From Actinomycetota bacterium (lineage in GTDB: Bacteria > Actinomycetota > Thermoleophilia > Gaiellales > Gaiellaceae): a stretch of 12,445 bases of DNA. Of the stretch, positions 6,312 to 12,098 are shown piece by piece; the first letter of the stretch is position 1, and each line of letters starts with the position of its first letter. A program made the position numbers and the translations under genes. The notes under the pieces were generated by a model. The model saw only the letters and a list, made by a program, of their open reading frames with translations, was not told the DNA's origin and ran no database searches. The stretch lies in assembly GCA_013813345.1 (NCBI GenBank), contig JACCRW010000114.1, forward strand, positions 1 to 12,445, written 5' to 3'.

Positions 6312-7129
6312 CGCCGGCCCTCGACCACTCGTTCTCGCCCGGTCAGGTCGAGGGTGATCGTCCCGTCGCCGTAGCCGAGCGCCGCGAGCAGCTCCAGCGT
6401 CCGTGGCGCCTGCCCGTCCCCCACCTCGAGCACCAGCCACGCGTCCGGCCGCAGGACGTCGCGAGCACCGCGCGCGATTGCCTCGGTCGCGCCGACCCCG
6501 ACGAGCGCGACGTGCGGCTCGTAGTCGCGCACGTCGGGCATCAGGCCGTTCAGGTCGGCCGGCTCGACATAGGGAGGGTTGGAGACGACGAGGTCGTACG
6601 GCCCGCCGGGAAGGCCGTTGCGGAGATCGTGCTCGAGCAGCTGGACCTGGAGGCCCGAGCGCTCGGCGTTCCCGCGGGCGAGCTCGAGTGCGTCCGCAGA
6701 GAGGTCGATCGCGGTCACGGCTGCCCCTTCGTGCTCGTCGGCGAGCGCGAGCGCGATCGCGCCGGTGCCCGTGCCGACGTCGAGCACCGTCGGCTCGACG
6801 AGGCCGCGCAACCGCGCGAGGCAGCGCTCGACGACGACCTCCGTCTCGGGCCGTGGAATCAGGGCGCGCCGATCGACCGAGAGCGTCAGCCGGCGGAATC
6901 CCCACTCGCCGACGATGTACGCGACCGGCTCGTGCCGGGCGCGCCTGCCGACGAGCGCGCGATAGGCGGCGAGTTCGCGCTCGTCGAGCGGCCGGTCGAA
7001 ATCGGTGTAGAGCTCGATCCGGGTTCGCCCCAGCGCATGGGCCAAGAGGAGCTCCGCATCGAGCCGGGCGGTCTCGGACGTCTTCGCCAGGTGTTCCGTG
7101 GCGAGGCGCAGGACCTCGCCGAGAGTCAC
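6308..7129 (-). CDS. prmC: Peptide chain release factor N5-glutamine methyltransferase
   Basis: Methylates the Gln of the GGQ motif in release factors using S-adenosylmethionine. The 273 residues divide into an N-terminal helical substrate-binding domain (about 1-85) and a Rossmann methyltransferase domain. RPETE (93-97), VLDVGTGTGAIAL (115-127, SAM motif I), the acidic motif AIDLSADAL (140-148) and SNPPYVEP (183-190, the NPPY catalytic loop holding the Gln amide) are all present. The start is GTG at 7127-7129, overlapping the prfA stop as GTGA, so enzyme and substrate are made from coupled cistrons. Confidence 0.95.
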   Translation of the reverse strand: MTLGEVLRLATEHLAKTSETARLDAELLLAHALGRTRIELYTDFDRPLDERELAAYRALVGRRARHEPVAYIVGEWGFRRLTLSVDRRALIPRPETEVVVERCLARLRGLVEPTVLDVGTGTGAIALALADEHEGAAVTAIDLSADALELARGNAERSGLQVQLLEHDLRNGLPGGPYDLVVSNPPYVEPADLNGLMPDVRDYEPHVALVGVGATEAIARGARDVLRPDAWLVLEVGDGQAPRTLELLAALGYGDGTITLDLTGRERVVEGRR

Positions 7130-8163
7130 GACTCGAGCGCCCGCCGTTGAGCCTCGGACGTGAGCGCCTCGGTGAACTCGTCGAGGCCTCCGGGTAGCAC
7201 CTTCTCCAGGTTCAGCGTCACCTTGACGCGATGGTCGGTGACGCGGCTGTCAGGATAGTTGTAGGTGCGGATCTTCTCGGCGCGCTCGCCCGAGCCGATC
7301 TGCGACTTGCGGGCTGCGGAGAGCTCGGCTTGCTGGCGGTCGCGCTCGGCCTCGTAGATGCGGGCGCGCAGGACGCGCAGCGCCTTGACCTTGTTCTGGA
7401 GCTGCGACTTCTCGTCCTGCATCGCGACGACGATCCCCGTCGGCACGTGGGTGATCCGGACCGCCGAGTCGGTCGTGTTGACGCTCTGACCGCCTGGGCC
7501 GGTGGAGCGGTAGACGTCGATCTTGAGGTCGTTCTCGTCGAGCTCGACGTCGATCTCCTCGACCTCGGGCATGACCGCGACCGTCGCGGTCGAGGTGTGG
7601 ATCCGGCCCTGGCTCTCGGTTTCCGGGACGCGCTGGACCCGATGCGTGCCGCCCTCGTACTTGAAGACGGAATAGGCGCCGTCGCCCTTGACCGCGAAGA
7701 CGACCTCCTTGAAGCCGCCCGTCTCGCTCTCGTTCGCGGAGAGGAGCTCGGTCTTGAAGCCGCGCCGCTCGGCGTAGCGCGTCAGCATCCGGAAGACGTC
7801 GCCCGCCCAGATCGCCGCCTCGTCACCCCCAACGCCGGAGCGCACCTCGAGGATCACATCCTTCGCGTCGGCCGGGTCGGTCTCGACGAGTGCGAGCTTC
7901 AGCTCCTCCTCGAGCCGCGCGACATCCGCCACCAGATCGTCGGCGAGCGACGCTAGCTCAGCGTCGCCCCTCGCGGCCGCGAGGTCGGCGCTCGCCTGGC
8001 GCCACTCCTGTGCGAGCCTGTGCGGCGCCTCGAGCTCCTTCAGCCTGCGACCGACCTCCGCCGCCTCCTTGTGGTCGTTATAGACCGAGGGATCGGACAT
8101 GCGGCTGCGCACCTCGTCGTAGGAGCGCTCGAGCTCGTCGATCAGCTGGTCGATGGCGGCCAC
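7126..8163 (-). CDS. prfA: Peptide chain release factor 1 (RF1)
   Basis: Recognises UAA and UAG and triggers peptide release. With the GTG start at 8161-8163 it has 345 residues. The codon-reading PxT motif is PET (180-182) in RVPETESQGRIHTS, which marks RF1 rather than RF2 (SPF there). GPGGQSVNTTDSAVRI (222-237) holds the catalytic GGQ at 224-226, the target of the adjacent PrmC. The N-terminal helical domain (about 1-100) is complete. An in-frame TTG at 8182-8184 would add 7 residues and has GAGGG very close upstream. I prefer the GTG because residue 2 onwards matches the usual RF1 start (AIDQLIDELERSY) and a TACCCT -10 box lies exactly 6 bases upstream, giving a leaderless mRNA. The true start is uncertain. 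Confidence 0.95.
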   Translation of the reverse strand: MAAIDQLIDELERSYDEVRSRMSDPSVYNDHKEAAEVGRRLKELEAPHRLAQEWRQASADLAAARGDAELASLADDLVADVARLEEELKLALVETDPADAKDVILEVRSGVGGDEAAIWAGDVFRMLTRYAERRGFKTELLSANESETGGFKEVVFAVKGDGAYSVFKYEGGTHRVQRVPETESQGRIHTSTATVAVMPEVEEIDVELDENDLKIDVYRSTGPGGQSVNTTDSAVRITHVPTGIVVAMQDEKSQLQNKVKALRVLRARIYEAERDRQQAELSAARKSQIGSGERAEKIRTYNYPDSRVTDHRVKVTLNLEKVLPGGLDEFTEALTSEAQRRALES

Positions 8164-8169
8164 GGCCGT

Positions 8170-8175
8170 AGGGTA
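8170..8175 (-). promoter_or_regulatory. Possible -10 box for prfA operon
   Basis: The complement reads TACCCT, 6 bases before the GTG at 8163, the spacing expected for a leaderless transcript and the same geometry as at the hydrolase. No good -35 is visible at 17-19 bases. The overlapping plus-strand TAGGGT (8169-8174), 9 bases before the DUF5995 ATG at 8184, might serve the divergent gene. If so, one 20-base segment drives both directions. Confidence 0.4.
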
Positions 8176-8183
8176 GTGGAGCA

Positions 8184-8897
8184 ATGACCCTCGAACAGGT
8201 GCTGCGCGCGCCGGCTGCGGCCCGGATCGCGGACGTCGTGGAGCGGATGCAGGCTCTCGACGCCGTCCTGCCGAGAGAGGACGGCATCGCGTGCTTCAAC
8301 CGGCTCTATCTCGCGGTGACCGAGGCCGTCGGAGAGGCCGCGCGACCGGGTGCGTTCGCGGACGCTCCCTTCGTCCGGTGGCTCGACGTCGTCTTCGCGA
8401 ACCTCTATCTCACGGCGCTCTCCAATCACGTGCGCGGCCGCGGCCGCGTGCCCCGCGCGTGGCAGGCGCTCTTCGAGGCGCGGGCTCGGAAGGGCGTCCT
8501 CCCGATCCAGTTCGCGCTCGCCGGGATGAACGCCCACATCAACCGCGACCTGCCGCTCGCGCTCGTCTCGACCTGCCGCTCGCGCCGCGTCGTGCCGCGG
8601 CGCGGGTGTCCGCAGCACGCCGACTTCGGCCGGATCGACACGCTGCTCGCCGAGACGGAGAAGCGGGTGAAGTCCGAGTTCTCCAGCGGCCTGGTCGGCG
8701 TCGCGGACGAAGCGCTCGGCCGGCTCGACGATGTGCTCGCGATGTGGAACGTCCGGGCGGCGCGGCGCGCGGCGTGGGCGAACGCCGAGACGCTCTGGGC
8801 CCTCGACGGGATCCCGTTCGTCGGCGCGCGCTTCCTCGTCACGCTCGACCGCACGGTCGGCTTCGCCGGGCGCGGCCTGCTCAGGCCGGTGCTGTGA
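8184..8897 (+). CDS. DUF5995 family protein
   Basis: A 237-residue protein of unknown function. The block PIQFALAGMNAHINRDLPLAL (first residues at 107) is the signature of the actinobacterial DUF5995 family, with invariant-looking His118, Asn120, Arg121 and Asp122 that could line an active site or metal site. A second conserved-looking pair is in CFNRLYLAVTEAV (37-49). It is mostly alpha-helical with no signal peptide; the C-terminal WALDGIPFVGARFLVTLDRTV segment is moderately hydrophobic. It starts 20 bases from divergent prfA and overlaps the next gene as GTGA (8894-8897), so the two form a transcription unit. I infer no reaction. TTG- or GTG-rich upstream extensions have no support. Confidence 0.78.
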   Translation: MTLEQVLRAPAAARIADVVERMQALDAVLPREDGIACFNRLYLAVTEAVGEAARPGAFADAPFVRWLDVVFANLYLTALSNHVRGRGRVPRAWQALFEARARKGVLPIQFALAGMNAHINRDLPLALVSTCRSRRVVPRRGCPQHADFGRIDTLLAETEKRVKSEFSSGLVGVADEALGRLDDVLAMWNVRAARRAAWANAETLWALDGIPFVGARFLVTLDRTVGFAGRGLLRPVL

Positions 8898-9733
8898 GCG
8901 TCCGTCGCGCAACGGCAGCCGATTCGAGGGCCGCGGCGGCAGTCGTGCGGGCGGTCTACGCCGAGTACGGCTTCACCTGGGATGCGGGCGGCCACCACGC
9001 CGACCTCGAGGACGTTGCGGCAAGCTATCTCTCCTTCTTCGTAGCCGAGCTGGACGGAACGATCGTCGGCACGGCGGGTTTGAGTCGGCGCGGATCGCTC
9101 GAACGGCTCTACCTGCTGTCGTCGGGACGCGGGAAGGGCGTCGGCGGTGCGTTGCTCCGTGCGGTGATCGAGGACGCTCGCGAGCGCGGCTTCGCCAGAC
9201 TCGAGATCTGGACCGACAAGATCCTGACCGACGGGCACCGGCTGTACGAGCGTTTCGGCGCCTACCGCGACGGCGAGCGAGTCAGTGACGATCCGGACGC
9301 GAGCCACGAGTGGCGGTATATCCTCGCCCTCAGCGGCGCCTGTGTCGCGATCTTCGACGACGGCGGCCGCCTCCTCGTCGTGCGAGAGAACTACGGGCGC
9401 CGGCGCTGGTCGTTCCCGGGCGGAGCGATCGAGGCGGGCGAGACCGCAGCAGAGGCCGCCGTTCGCGAGGGGCGTGAGGAGACCGGTGTAGAGATCGAGC
9501 TCGACCATCTCATCGGCAGCTACGGGCTCGACAACGGCTTTCTCGTCCATCTCTTCCGTGGGCGCGTCGTCGCCGATGAGCCGGAGCTCCAGCCGGGCGG
9601 CGAGCTTTCGGAGCTCCGCTGGCTCCCGCCGGACCTGATCCCCGAGCCCCGGTCGAACGCACTCCGACACGGGCTCCCCGACGCGCTCGCCGGTCGCCGC
9701 GATGTCGTCCGCGAGAACCTCGCCCGTCGGTGA
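8894..9733 (+). CDS. GNAT acetyltransferase - Nudix hydrolase fusion
   Basis: A 279-residue two-domain protein. Residues about 1-145 are a GNAT N-acyltransferase domain: the start VSVRRATAADSRAAAAVVRA is a typical beta1-alpha1, and SGRGKGVGGALL (77-88) is the acetyl-CoA pyrophosphate loop (RxxGxG/A), followed by ERFGAYRDGERV (119-130). Residues about 146-279 are a Nudix domain with a complete box: G177, E183, R191, E192, E195, E196, G198, V199 (Gly193 replaces the usual hydrophobic residue). The start is GTG 8894, overlapping the DUF5995 stop as GTGA; the open frame further upstream is a shadow of DUF5995. The substrates are unknown. The fusion suggests one domain may act on, or be gated by, a nucleotide-linked or CoA-linked metabolite handled by the other, which is inference. 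Confidence 0.9.
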   Translation: MSVRRATAADSRAAAAVVRAVYAEYGFTWDAGGHHADLEDVAASYLSFFVAELDGTIVGTAGLSRRGSLERLYLLSSGRGKGVGGALLRAVIEDARERGFARLEIWTDKILTDGHRLYERFGAYRDGERVSDDPDASHEWRYILALSGACVAIFDDGGRLLVVRENYGRRRWSFPGGAIEAGETAAEAAVREGREETGVEIELDHLIGSYGLDNGFLVHLFRGRVVADEPELQPGGELSELRWLPPDLIPEPRSNALRHGLPDALAGRRDVVRENLARR

Positions 9734-9761
9734 GAGCTTGTGTTGGAACAACACAAGCTCT
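9733..9761 (+). terminator. Terminator hairpin after the GNAT-Nudix gene
   Basis: GAGCTTGTGTT (9734-9744) pairs perfectly with AACACAAGCTC (9750-9760) around a GGAAC loop, extended by one A-T pair, starting at the last base of the stop codon. A modest T-rich run (TCTTCGTTCG) follows. This is the natural terminator of the plus-strand unit. Confidence 0.75.
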
Positions 9762-9830
9762 TCGTTCGTCCGCGGACACTTGCCCCGAAACCGTCTGAAG
9801 CCGATCTGACACCGGAGCCGCTAGACCCGC

Positions 9831-9863
9831 CCGGCGCTTGTGGTTGAAAAACACAAGCGCCGG
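9831..9863 (-). terminator. Terminator hairpin after the OsmC pair
   Basis: CCGGCGCTTGTG (9831-9842) pairs with CACAAGCGCCGG (9852-9863), 12 perfect pairs around a 9-base loop, beginning 15 bases past the minus-strand OsmC stop (9879). The stem shares CTTGTG/CACAAG with the hairpin at 9733-9761. The 67 bases between the hairpins (9764-9830) hold nothing I recognise except a small GTCCGCGGAC palindrome near 9768-9777. Confidence 0.7.
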
Positions 9864-9878
9864 CTCCTCGCGGACGGA

Positions 9879-10313
9879 CTAGTCGTCGAGCTGCGCGTCG
9901 AGCGTGATCTCGTTGATGCCTGCGAGCGCCTGCGAGACCGGGCAGTTCGCCTTCGCGTCCTCGGCCGCCGCGCGAAAGCCGTCGGCGTCGAGGTCGGGCA
10001 CGCTTCCGCGTACCGTCAGCGCAATCTTCGTGATCCCGCTGCCGGGGACGAACGTCACCGCGGCCGAGCTCGACAGACGCTCGGGCGGGGTGCCTGCCTG
10101 GGCCAGCGCGTGTGCGAGCGACATTGAGAAGCACGACGCATGCGCCGTGGCGATCAGCTCCTCCGGGCTCGTCTTCCCGCCCGACGCATCCTCCGTTCGC
10201 GCGGGCCAGCTGACGTCGAGCGGCCCAAACGCGCCCGAGCCGACGCTGTCGATCGTCCCCGACCCGCTCATCAGGTCGCCGGTCCAGGTCACGTCCGCGC
10301 GCCGCTCGGCCAT
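9879..10313 (-). CDS. OsmC-like peroxiredoxin, paralogue 1
   Basis: A 144-residue OsmC/Ohr-superfamily protein, cytosolic thiol peroxidases that reduce organic hydroperoxides or H2O2. TSPEELIATAHASCFSMSLAH (48 onward) carries the peroxidatic Cys61 in the OsmC-type AAH(A)xCF context, and ANCPVSQAL (122-130) carries the resolving Cys124. The spacing matches E. coli OsmC (59/125). The ATG at 10311-10313 has a strong GGGGGAG ribosome site. It follows the second OsmC gene by 13 bases. The gene is in OsmC rather than Ohr style, judging by GAFGPLDVSWPARTE near the N-terminus. Confidence 0.93.
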   Translation of the reverse strand: MAERRADVTWTGDLMSGSGTIDSVGSGAFGPLDVSWPARTEDASGGKTSPEELIATAHASCFSMSLAHALAQAGTPPERLSSSAAVTFVPGSGITKIALTVRGSVPDLDADGFRAAAEDAKANCPVSQALAGINEITLDAQLDD

Positions 10314-10326
10314 CTCTCCCCCTCGG

Positions 10327-10773
10327 TCAGGTCTCCAGACGAGCGCGCACCGTAACCGCTGCGCTCGCCCGGATGAGCGTCGAGAAGGTGCACCCCGCGT
10401 CGGCAACGGCCACGATCCGGGCGAACTCCGCGGCGTCGATCCCAGGCACCCGACCACTGACGTCGACCTCGGAGGCGACGACCTGGTGGCCCTTGCCCTC
10501 GACCTCGTCCACGATCACCCGCGCCGTGAGCGCGAGCACCTCGGGCGGCTTTTCAGCCTTTGTCAGCTCACCAGCGACCGAGATGGCGAGACAACCGGCG
10601 TGAGCTGCCGCGAGCAGCTCCTCGGGGCTCGTCTTCCCGTCGGGGTTGCCGATTCGAGACGGAAGCGAGATTGGCAGCTCCGCGAACGCCCCGGTGTCGG
10701 CTGAGACGTGACCGGACCCTCGCGCGAGATTCCCCTCCCACGCAACCTGCGCGCTGCGTGCGATGCGCGGCAT
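10327..10773 (-). CDS. OsmC-like peroxiredoxin, paralogue 2
   Basis: A 148-residue OsmC-family protein with KTSPEELLAAAHAGCLAISV (peroxidatic Cys61) and VADAGCTFSTLI (resolving Cys128). It is clearly paralogous to the following gene (same length, TSPEEL block, N-terminal A/V-W-x-G-x-L), but the two have diverged: here Leu-Ala follows the first Cys and the second Cys is in AGCTFS rather than ANCPVS, which suggests different hydroperoxide or reductant preference (inference). The ATG at 10771-10773 is 13 bases after the DUF1385 stop and has no clear Shine-Dalgarno. An in-frame TTG at 10801-10803 would overlap DUF1385 and add 10 residues outside the family. Confidence 0.9.
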   Translation of the reverse strand: MPRIARSAQVAWEGNLARGSGHVSADTGAFAELPISLPSRIGNPDGKTSPEELLAAAHAGCLAISVAGELTKAEKPPEVLALTARVIVDEVEGKGHQVVASEVDVSGRVPGIDAAEFARIVAVADAGCTFSTLIRASAAVTVRARLET

Positions 10774-10786
10774 CAGCGCGTCGCGG

Positions 10787-11707
10787 TCACGCCATGACCT
10801 CAACCCGGCGCTCCTCGGTCGAGAGCCGGCCCTCGCGAGTCAGCACCTCCTGGAGCGCCCGAATCGAGACCTCGATCTGATCGAGCGAGGGCTGGCGCGT
10901 CGTCAGCCGTTGCAGCCACATCCCAGGTGCAAGGAGCGTCATCAGGATCCGATTGCCCTGGTGCTTGCCGGCGAACCGAATCAGTTCGTACGCGATTCCC
11001 GCGATCACGGGCAGGAGCAGGATCCGGCTCAGGATCAGGTAGTACCAATCGGGCTGGCCGACGAACGCGAAGACGAAGATCCCGATCACCATCACCCAGA
11101 GCAAAAACGCGGTTCCGCAACGCGGGTGGATCAGGCTGAACTTCTGCACGCGCTCGGGCGTGAGCTCCTCGCCGGCCTCGTAGGCGTTGATCGCCTTGTG
11201 CTCGGCGGCGTGGTACTGGAAGACCCGCCGGAGGTCGGGCAGCAGCGAGATCAGGGTCAGGTAGAGCAGGAAGATGCAGACGCGAATCACGCCCTCGACG
11301 ACGACGAACGCGCCGGTCGTGTCGATCGGGAGCCAGCTCGTGATCAGGGCCGGCGTCACCTTGAAGAGCATCAGCGCGAAGCCGATCGCGATCGCGAAGG
11401 AGAAGACGATCTGGCCGCGCGTGATCTCGGTTTGGACCTCGTCCGACTCCTCGGCGTTCGCGTCCTGCGCCGCGTAGTTGGCGGAGATCGCGAGCGCCCG
11501 AAAGCCGATCGCGAGCGACTCGCCGAGCGCGACGACGCCGCGGATCACGGGCAGCCGGAAGATCCGATTGCGCGCCATCGGCGAGCGGATGTCCGTCACG
11601 ACCTCGGCGATCTGGCCGTTCGGCTTGCGGACGGCGACGGCCCAGATCGACGGGCTGCGCATCATCACGCCCTCGAGGACGGCCTGCCCTCCGATGTTGT
11701 TTGCCAA
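10787..11707 (-). CDS. DUF1385 (YqhQ-type) membrane protein
   Basis: A 306-residue integral membrane protein of the DUF1385/YqhQ family, annotated in databases as a putative metal-dependent enzyme but without a proven reaction. Family blocks: GGQAVLEGVMMRS (6-18) at the very N-terminus, FQYHAAEHKAINAYE (163-177) and HPRCGTAFLL (194-203). The His/Glu/Cys residues of the last two blocks lie on loops between helices and could bind metal. Helices are at about 99-121, 134-156, 200-217 and 221-245. The start is TTG at 11705-11707, fixed by the N-terminal family block. Its ribosome site GAGGGGG lies in the basal arm of the structured element at 11711-11876. It is encoded directly after rpmE, a common actinobacterial order. 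Confidence 0.92.
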   Translation of the reverse strand: MANNIGGQAVLEGVMMRSPSIWAVAVRKPNGQIAEVVTDIRSPMARNRIFRLPVIRGVVALGESLAIGFRALAISANYAAQDANAEESDEVQTEITRGQIVFSFAIAIGFALMLFKVTPALITSWLPIDTTGAFVVVEGVIRVCIFLLYLTLISLLPDLRRVFQYHAAEHKAINAYEAGEELTPERVQKFSLIHPRCGTAFLLWVMVIGIFVFAFVGQPDWYYLILSRILLLPVIAGIAYELIRFAGKHQGNRILMTLLAPGMWLQRLTTRQPSLDQIEVSIRALQEVLTREGRLSTEERRVEVMA

Positions 11708-11710
11708 GGC

Positions 11711-11876
11711 TAGTGCCCCCTCAGGTGACGCTGCCGCGTGCCTGGCGCGCGAGGAGCAAGCCAGGCTAGGACGCAGGGAGCGCCGATAGTGATGACTATC
11801 GGCGCGACTGAGGACGACGCATGGCGCCGCTCATCGCGCGCCGGGTGCGTGGAGGGCGTTGCCTGAGGGAGCACTA
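11711..11876 (+). ncRNA. Structured RNA element, copy B (unrecognised family)
   Basis: Second copy of the element at 3591-3754, filling the rpmE/DUF1385 gap with 3 bases to spare on each side. P1: 11711-11732 with 11855-11876, one C.A mismatch and three G-U. P2: 11734-11757 with 11829-11852, containing four G-U and the same single G.A mismatch (11753.11833), then the same AA/GCC internal loop. P3: 11760-11763/11822-11825. The core strands are the same as in copy A (26 of 27 bases identical for 11756-11782; 11803-11822 identical to 3682-3701). The cap P4 is 11780-11790/11795-11805, 11 perfect pairs with a GATG loop and sequence unrelated to copy A's cap. Paired positions that changed together: 11762:11823 (C-G here, G-C in A), 11755:11831 and 11754:11832. 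Function unknown. Confidence 0.78.
11716..11722 (-). promoter_or_regulatory. Shine-Dalgarno of DUF1385 inside the element's basal arm
   Basis: On the minus strand this reads GAGGGGG, 8 bases before the TTG start of DUF1385. The same bases pair with 11865-11871 in P1 of the structured element. In the minus-strand mRNA the hairpin would therefore hide the ribosome site unless ribosomes finishing rpmE open it. Confidence 0.55.
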
Positions 11877-11879
11877 TGC

Positions 11880-12098
11880 TTAGCCGCGGCGCGCGCCGCC
11901 GGCCTTCTCGAGCCGACGCTGGAAACGCTCGACCCGACCGCCCTGATCCATCAGTTTCTGCTTGCCCGTGTAGAACGGATGGCAGGCCGAGCAGATCTCG
12001 ACGTGCAGCTCGGGCTTCGTCGAGCGGGTCTCGAACTCCGCGCCGCAGGAGCAGCGGACGTGCGTCAGGACGTACTCGGGATGGATGCCGGTCTTCAT
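11880..12098 (-). CDS. rpmE: 50S ribosomal protein L31 (zinc-binding form)
   Basis: A 72-residue L31, normal length. It begins MKTGIHPEYV, the family start, and has Cys16, Cys18, Cys36 and Cys39 (CSC ... CSAC), the four ligands of the zinc-containing C+ type; C- paralogues made under zinc limitation lack them. HPFYTGKQKLMDQGGRVERF (40-59) is the conserved rRNA-contacting segment. The ATG (12096-12098) overlaps the upstream stop as ATGA and lacks a clear Shine-Dalgarno, so it is probably coupled to the dehydratase-like gene or served by its own unseen promoter. Confidence 0.97.
   Translation of the reverse strand: MKTGIHPEYVLTHVRCSCGAEFETRSTKPELHVEICSACHPFYTGKQKLMDQGGRVERFQRRLEKAGGARRG

Noticed and set aside
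5706..6905. Long minus-strand frame covering tsaC and most of prmC
   Set aside because: Only the part from the ATG at 6311 matches the YrdC family; upstream residues are an Arg-rich shadow of prmC in another frame.
8164..8184. TTG start of prfA at 8182-8184
   Set aside because: It would touch the divergent ATG, adds residues outside the RF1 family and has too short a ribosome-site spacing; GTG 8163 has a -10 box at leaderless distance. Not fully excluded.
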